Source of the DNA: CAYNSB01 sp964399625
GTDB lineage: Bacteria > Planctomycetota > Phycisphaerae > Phycisphaerales > UBA1924
Direction of reading: 5' to 3'
Assembly: GCA_964399625.1 (NCBI GenBank)
Contig: CAYNSB010000014.1
Span: 1 to 64,000 of the forward strand
Length of the DNA stretch: 64,000 nucleotides
Shown here: positions 60,433 to 64,000 of the stretch, piece after piece
Position numbering within the stretch: position 1 is the first letter of the stretch
Layout: each line of letters starts with the position of its first letter
Notes under the pieces: model-generated
Told to the model about the DNA's origin: nothing
The model's database searches: none
The model's input: only the letters and a program-made list of their open reading frames with translations
Translations under genes and position numbers: made by a program

Positions 60433-60659
60433 AGTGGACAAGGCAAGCAGGGCACGTTCAAACAGGTCAGGGCAAGTGAACTTCGATTCCATGCCAACAG
60501 ATCGCATCGTTGCGAGATAGACGCGGATCAGCACTGACCGCTCACTGCACCGGTCGGTGGCACACAGGTGCCGCACCTTGCTCCGTCTACCAGGCGATGA
60601 AACACCTCTCTCCCCATTCGAGAAAAGGCAGGCAGAGCGTGGTGGGCGCGCTCGGGGGG

Positions 60660-60681
60660 CGGGCTCGGTGGGCAGGCGCCC
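60660..60681 (+). repeat. Dispersed repeat, fragment copy C
   Basis: CGGGCTCGGTGGGCAGGCGC plus CC matches 19 of 22 bases of 60751-60772, part of copy B on the other side of the gap. Confidence 0.65.
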
Positions 60682-60724
60682 CCCCCGGACGCAGGGGGGG
60701 CGGGAGTGGTTGTATTATACGGCC

Positions 60725-60734
60725 NNNNNNNNNN
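60725..60734. other. Assembly gap (ten Ns)
   Basis: Ten N bases of unknown true length. The sequence before it ends in C/G homopolymer runs and both sides carry the same repeat, a common reason for an assembly break. Confidence 0.95.
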
Positions 60735-60796
60735 GCCCTCGCTTGCGCTTCGGGCTCGTTCAGCAGGCGCCCAGCGCTTCCGCTTGGGCCTCTGAA
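60735..60796 (+). repeat. Dispersed repeat, copy B
   Basis: Starts at the gap with GCCCTCGCTTGCGCTTCGGG and ends TTGGGCCTCTGAA; it matches copy A (57097-57155, opposite strand) except for three substitutions and a short length change in the middle. Confidence 0.8.
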
Positions 60797-61026
60797 GTCT
60801 TTCTATTCTCCGGCCCTGCCGTCGAAGGAGAGGGAGTGGCCCGTCCTATAACGGTTTCATGCATCCGGATCTGGCGTCCGGCGTATAGGCGGTGCCCCGC
60901 GACGGGTTTGTGCGCGCCGGTGTGGTATGTTCCTGGCGTGCGGTGTCGGGTCGGTCGGTGCGCTCGCGCCGATCGGCCCCGAAGAGGATGGCCCCGGGGC
61001 GCTGCCCCTGCATCGAGGAGAGATGA

Positions 61027-62535
61027 ATGGCGAGGCATGATCGTCGGTCGATGGTTCTGGCGTTGTCCCTTGGGGCCGGGCTGGCGGGGACGGCGCTCGC
61101 GCAGCCGGATGCATATCTCTCGAGCGAGCCCGTGGCGCGGTTCGATGGGCATCGCGTGGTTCGGATGTTCCCGCGCGGCGCGGGTGGGCAGGCGATCCAG
61201 GACTATCGCACGGCGTTGGCGCTGACGGACGATGTGTGGACGCACACGCCGGCGGTGGGTCAGCCGATCGACATCCGCGTCAGCCCGGCGCAGTTCGCGG
61301 GCGTGGCGGCGTCGGGGGTGCCGTTCCAGGTGCTGATCGATGACGTGCAGGCGCGGATCGACGCGGAGACGGCCGAGGTGAACGCCTCGCGCGCGGTGGA
61401 CGATGCCGCGTGGTACACGGCGTACCACAACTACGCGGCGGTGAAGACGTACTGCCAGACGCTCGCGACGACGTACCCGACGCTGTGCACGTACGTGGTG
61501 CTGGGGACGTCCGGCGCGGGCAACGACATCTTCGGGCTGCGGATCACGGCGCCGGGGAACACGGGTCGGCCCGCGGCGTTCCTGCACGGGACGCAGCACG
61601 CACGCGAGTGGGTCTCGACGAAGGTGCCCGTGTACATCGCGGAGCAATTGCTGACGAAGTACGGGACGGACGCGACGGTGACGGGCCTCGTGAACAGCGT
61701 CGAGGTGATCGTGGTGCCGATCATGAACCCGGACGGGTTCCTGTACACGTGGAGCACGAACCGCCTGTGGCGGAAGAACCGCGCGGCGAACGCGGGCAGC
61801 TCGTGCATCGGCACGGACAACAACCGCAACTGGGGGTACCAGTGGAGCCTTGTCGGGGCGAGCTCCGATCCGTGCAACGACACGTACCACGGGACCGCGC
61901 CGTTCAGCGCCAAGGAGACGCAGGTGATGCGGGACTTCGTGCTCGCAAACCCGCAGATCAAGGCGCACATGGACTACCACTCGTACTCGCAGCTGATGAT
62001 GTGGCCCTGGGGGTACACGAACGCGCTGAACCCGGACAACGCGACGTTCAGCACGGTGGGCACGGCGATCCAGGCGGCGATCCAGGGGACGTACGGCACG
62101 CCGTACGCCGCGGGACCGATCTACACGACGATCTATCCCGCGTCGGGCAGCTCGGTGGACTGGATGTACGGGGACCAATCCGGGACGGCGTACTCGCACC
62201 CGAAGATCTGGTCGTTCACGACGGAGCTGCGTGACACGGGCGTGAACGGGTTCACGCTGCCGGCGAATCAGATCGCGCCGACGTGCGAGGAGAACTGGCG
62301 CGGGGTGATTCCGCTGCTGCAGTTCATCCAGCCGCCCGCGCCGCCGGCGTGCTACGCGAACTGCGATGGGAGCACCACGACGCCGGTGCTGACGGCGAAC
62401 GATTTCACGTGCTTCCTGACGAAGTTCCGCGCGGGCGACTCTGGGGCGAACTGCGACGGGAGCACGGACACGCCGAGCCTGACGGCGGCGGACTTCGCGT
62501 GCTTCCTGAGCGCGTTCCGGGCGGGGTGCCCGTAG
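61027..62535 (+). CDS. Secreted M14 zinc carboxypeptidase with paired Cys-rich tail
   Basis: 502 residues. A signal peptide (about 1-26, cleavage near ALAQP) and a prodomain-like stretch precede the M14 domain from about 128. Zinc ligands are H191 and E194 in HGTQHAREW and the His in AHMDYHSYSQLMMW; the catalytic Glu is in SFTTELRDTG (about 400). The order matches carboxypeptidase A/T. The last 60 residues have two copies of the NCDGST...ADFxCFL..FRAG unit found also in the GH30 enzyme, probably a cell-surface or complex-attachment module. It digests peptides outside the cytoplasm. Confidence 0.92.
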   Translation: MARHDRRSMVLALSLGAGLAGTALAQPDAYLSSEPVARFDGHRVVRMFPRGAGGQAIQDYRTALALTDDVWTHTPAVGQPIDIRVSPAQFAGVAASGVPFQVLIDDVQARIDAETAEVNASRAVDDAAWYTAYHNYAAVKTYCQTLATTYPTLCTYVVLGTSGAGNDIFGLRITAPGNTGRPAAFLHGTQHAREWVSTKVPVYIAEQLLTKYGTDATVTGLVNSVEVIVVPIMNPDGFLYTWSTNRLWRKNRAANAGSSCIGTDNNRNWGYQWSLVGASSDPCNDTYHGTAPFSAKETQVMRDFVLANPQIKAHMDYHSYSQLMMWPWGYTNALNPDNATFSTVGTAIQAAIQGTYGTPYAAGPIYTTIYPASGSSVDWMYGDQSGTAYSHPKIWSFTTELRDTGVNGFTLPANQIAPTCEENWRGVIPLLQFIQPPAPPACYANCDGSTTTPVLTANDFTCFLTKFRAGDSGANCDGSTDTPSLTAADFACFLSAFRAGCP

Positions 62536-62610
62536 GGGCGTCGGCATTCGGCCTTCGTGATCATGCGCTGAGCGTGCGCGGTGGCCGCGCCGCTCGTATG
62601 CTGTGGCCCT

Positions 62611-64000
62611 ATGGGCGAGAAGGCGATCCAGGCGCCGAAGGGCACGCGGGACTTTTATCCGCAGGACATGCTGCGCCGTCGGTACATCGAGAGGGCGTGG
62701 CGGGACACGGCGATCCGGCACGGGTTCGAGGAGATCGACGGGCCGACGTTCGAGTCGCGGGAGCTGTACGAGCGCAAGAGCGGCGAGGGCATCCTCTCCG
62801 AGATGTTCGGGGTGTTCAGCGGGAAGGACGAGGCGGAGGTGAGGAGCCTGCGCGAGAGCGGGCTGGCGCCGTTCGCGCTGCGTCCGGAGTTCACGCCGAC
62901 GCTGGCGCGGATGTACGCGGCGAAGGCGGGCGGACTGCCCAAGCCGTGCCGGTGGTTCTGGCAGCAGAACTGCTATCGCGCGGAGAAGCCGCAGCGGGGA
63001 CGGCTGCGGGAGTTTCTGCAGTGGAATTGTGACATTATCGGCGAAGGCTCGGCGTCGATCGACGCGGAATTGGTGAGCACGTGCGTGGCGTTGCTTGCGC
63101 AACTCGGGCTTGTGCCGTCGGATTGCAATGCGAGGTTCAACAATCGCATCGTGGTTCAAGAAGTGCTTACGTTTGCGGGCGCTTCTTCGAGCGGCGTGGC
63201 GGAGGGCTTCGCGTTGCTCGATCGCCGCGCCAAGGTTTCTCACGAGGCGTTCGCGCACGATGCGCGGGCGATGGGGCTTGATCTCTCGCGATTCGACTCG
63301 GCGCTCGAGGATGTGCGAAGCCATCTGACCAAAGGCGCGCCGATGGCAAGCGGCGTGGAGATTGTGCCTCTGCGTCACTTTCGAGAGGCGATTGCGGCGG
63401 ACGGAATCGCGCCGTGGTGCGAGTTCGATCCTCAGATTGCTCGCGGGCTCGCGTACTACACGGGCATGGTCTTCGAAGTGCACGAGACGGGCGGCAAGGA
63501 GCGTGCGATCGCGGGCGGCGGGCGGTACGACAATCTGATCGAGCTCTTCGGCGGGCCGCCGACGCCCGCCGTTGGCTTTGGCATGGGCGATGTCGTGCTG
63601 TTGCTGGTGCTGGAGGATCGCGGGCTCATGCCCGAGGGGAAGGACCTCTTGCACGCGCTGAGCCTGCCCGGGGCGAGCCTGCGGCCGGACGTGTTTGTGA
63701 TCTCGAATGGTCAGCCCGAGAGCGACGCGCAGGTGCGGCCGCTTGTGGCGCGATTGCGTCGCGGGAGCGAGTCGGCGCGTTGGCGAGATCGCGCGGATCG
63801 CAAGCCGTGGGACGTGGATCGGTACTTACCCGTGGACGGAACGGATCGCGTGACGGCGCCGCCGCTGCACGCGCGGCACACGAGCAAGGCGACGAAGAAC
63901 ATCGGCAAGTTGCTCCAGGAGGCGAGCGCCTCGCACGCGCGGTTCGCGGCGATCATCGAGAGCGCGGGCAGCGATGGCGCGGGGCTGGCGACGCTCAAGA
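62611..64000 (+). CDS. hisS: Histidyl-tRNA synthetase, partial (3' end outside window)
   Basis: 463 residues visible. The N-terminus KAIQAPKGTRDFYPQDML is class II HisRS. Motif 2 region is RWFWQQNCYRAEKPQRGRLR with EFLQWNCDIIGEG. The histidine-binding HisA motif is LARGLAYYTGMVFEV, then AGGGRYDNLIELFGG as HisB. The C-terminal anticodon-binding domain begins at about residue 350 but carries an insertion of about 30 residues (GSESARWRDRADRKPWDVDR and on) before TSKATKNIGKLLQEA. Codon use changes around 63020-63470 towards less GC-rich third positions. Confidence 0.92.
   Translation, partial: MGEKAIQAPKGTRDFYPQDMLRRRYIERAWRDTAIRHGFEEIDGPTFESRELYERKSGEGILSEMFGVFSGKDEAEVRSLRESGLAPFALRPEFTPTLARMYAAKAGGLPKPCRWFWQQNCYRAEKPQRGRLREFLQWNCDIIGEGSASIDAELVSTCVALLAQLGLVPSDCNARFNNRIVVQEVLTFAGASSSGVAEGFALLDRRAKVSHEAFAHDARAMGLDLSRFDSALEDVRSHLTKGAPMASGVEIVPLRHFREAIAADGIAPWCEFDPQIARGLAYYTGMVFEVHETGGKERAIAGGGRYDNLIELFGGPPTPAVGFGMGDVVLLLVLEDRGLMPEGKDLLHALSLPGASLRPDVFVISNGQPESDAQVRPLVARLRRGSESARWRDRADRKPWDVDRYLPVDGTDRVTAPPLHARHTSKATKNIGKLLQEASASHARFAAIIESAGSDGAGLATLK

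Larger units (their letters stand above)
60433..61026. other. Long non-coding interval with an assembly gap
   Basis: This 594-bp stretch holds a second copy of CGGTCGGTGGCAC (60551-60563), a GC-rich hairpin of a C8 and a G7 run (60677-60702), the N gap (60725-60734), two copies of the dispersed repeat (60660-60681 and 60735-60796), and the upstream region of the M14 gene. No gene can be supported; any gene here would be broken by the gap. Confidence 0.6.

Noticed and set aside
60190..60576. A 128-residue minus-strand gene in the low-GC patch
   Set aside because: It lies opposite the plus-strand gene with a good ribosome binding site and tandem repeat; it has no family features of its own.
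60677..60702. A transcription terminator formed by the C8/G7 hairpin
   Set aside because: No U-run follows, and homopolymers next to an assembly gap may contain base-count errors.

Overview
The window is GC-rich, densely coded bacterial DNA, most likely from a planctomycete of the Phycisphaerae/Phycisphaerales group. Several things suggest this: five small membrane proteins with the planctomycete-type CxxCGYxxxxxxxxCPxC ribbon, a PEP-CTERM-like secreted protein, paired Cys-rich dockerin-like tails (CYANCDGST...CFL..F.AG) on two secreted enzymes, a prepilin-type pseudopilin, an N-terminal LETR motif on a secreted cyclophilin, and Gram-negative envelope genes (LpxL-like acyltransferase, MsbA-like exporter, WaaP-like kinase). 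A run of ten Ns at 60725-60734 shows that this is a draft or metagenome scaffold.

Layout. 1-1916: an ORF6N-domain gene cut by the window edge, an array of five palindromes, and two coupled ribbon proteins. 1932-7565: SpoVR, a PEP-CTERM protein, three more ribbon proteins and a secreted PilJ-N protein. 7627-10459: pdxJ-dinB-GNAT-dapA in one tight operon. 10611-20073: a glycosyltransferase/methyltransferase cluster with several two-domain fusions and start/stop overlaps, followed by the SRP RNA gene (20107-20231). 20248-25956: a secreted GH30 glycosidase, then dnaX with a strong -1 frameshift signal, ybaB, a NUDIX gene, a CxxC protein and a WaaP-like kinase. 25973-33387: an MsbA-like ABC exporter, a GT2, a secreted cyclophilin fusion, a pseudopilin and dut. 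33531-40251: a CapD-type sugar-nucleotide dehydratase, ruvA, a PilZ-like protein, an ECF sigma factor with its likely anti-sigma factor, and a secreted esterase. 40398-48515: purB, a coiled-coil membrane protein, an LpxL-like acyltransferase, a single-domain response regulator, a cysteine-free FmdB-like protein, a fibro-slime protein and murA. 48522-55563: ptsH-ptsN-hpf, a DUF502 protein, tRNA-Ile(GAT), and a sensor kinase/response regulator/DUF4139 operon. 55712-64000: an MFS transporter, a WapI-like protein, gamma-glutamyltransferase, a low-GC patch with short repeats and the assembly gap, a secreted M14 carboxypeptidase, and the 5' part of hisS.

The most unusual signals are these. (1) Five 29-nt palindromes with compensatory arm changes lie upstream of the ORF6N gene. 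Read as codons, they spell the peptide (L/M)R-x-Q-x-x-T-S-N, which resembles a segment of ORF6N proteins themselves. (2) dnaX carries a Shine-Dalgarno-like stimulator, an A AAA AAA slippery heptamer and a hairpin just before the stop, and its product lacks the usual four-cysteine zinc module. (3) A homologous C-terminal Rossmann-like module sits on two glycosyltransferases of different fold. (4) A dispersed repeat family flanks the assembly gap.
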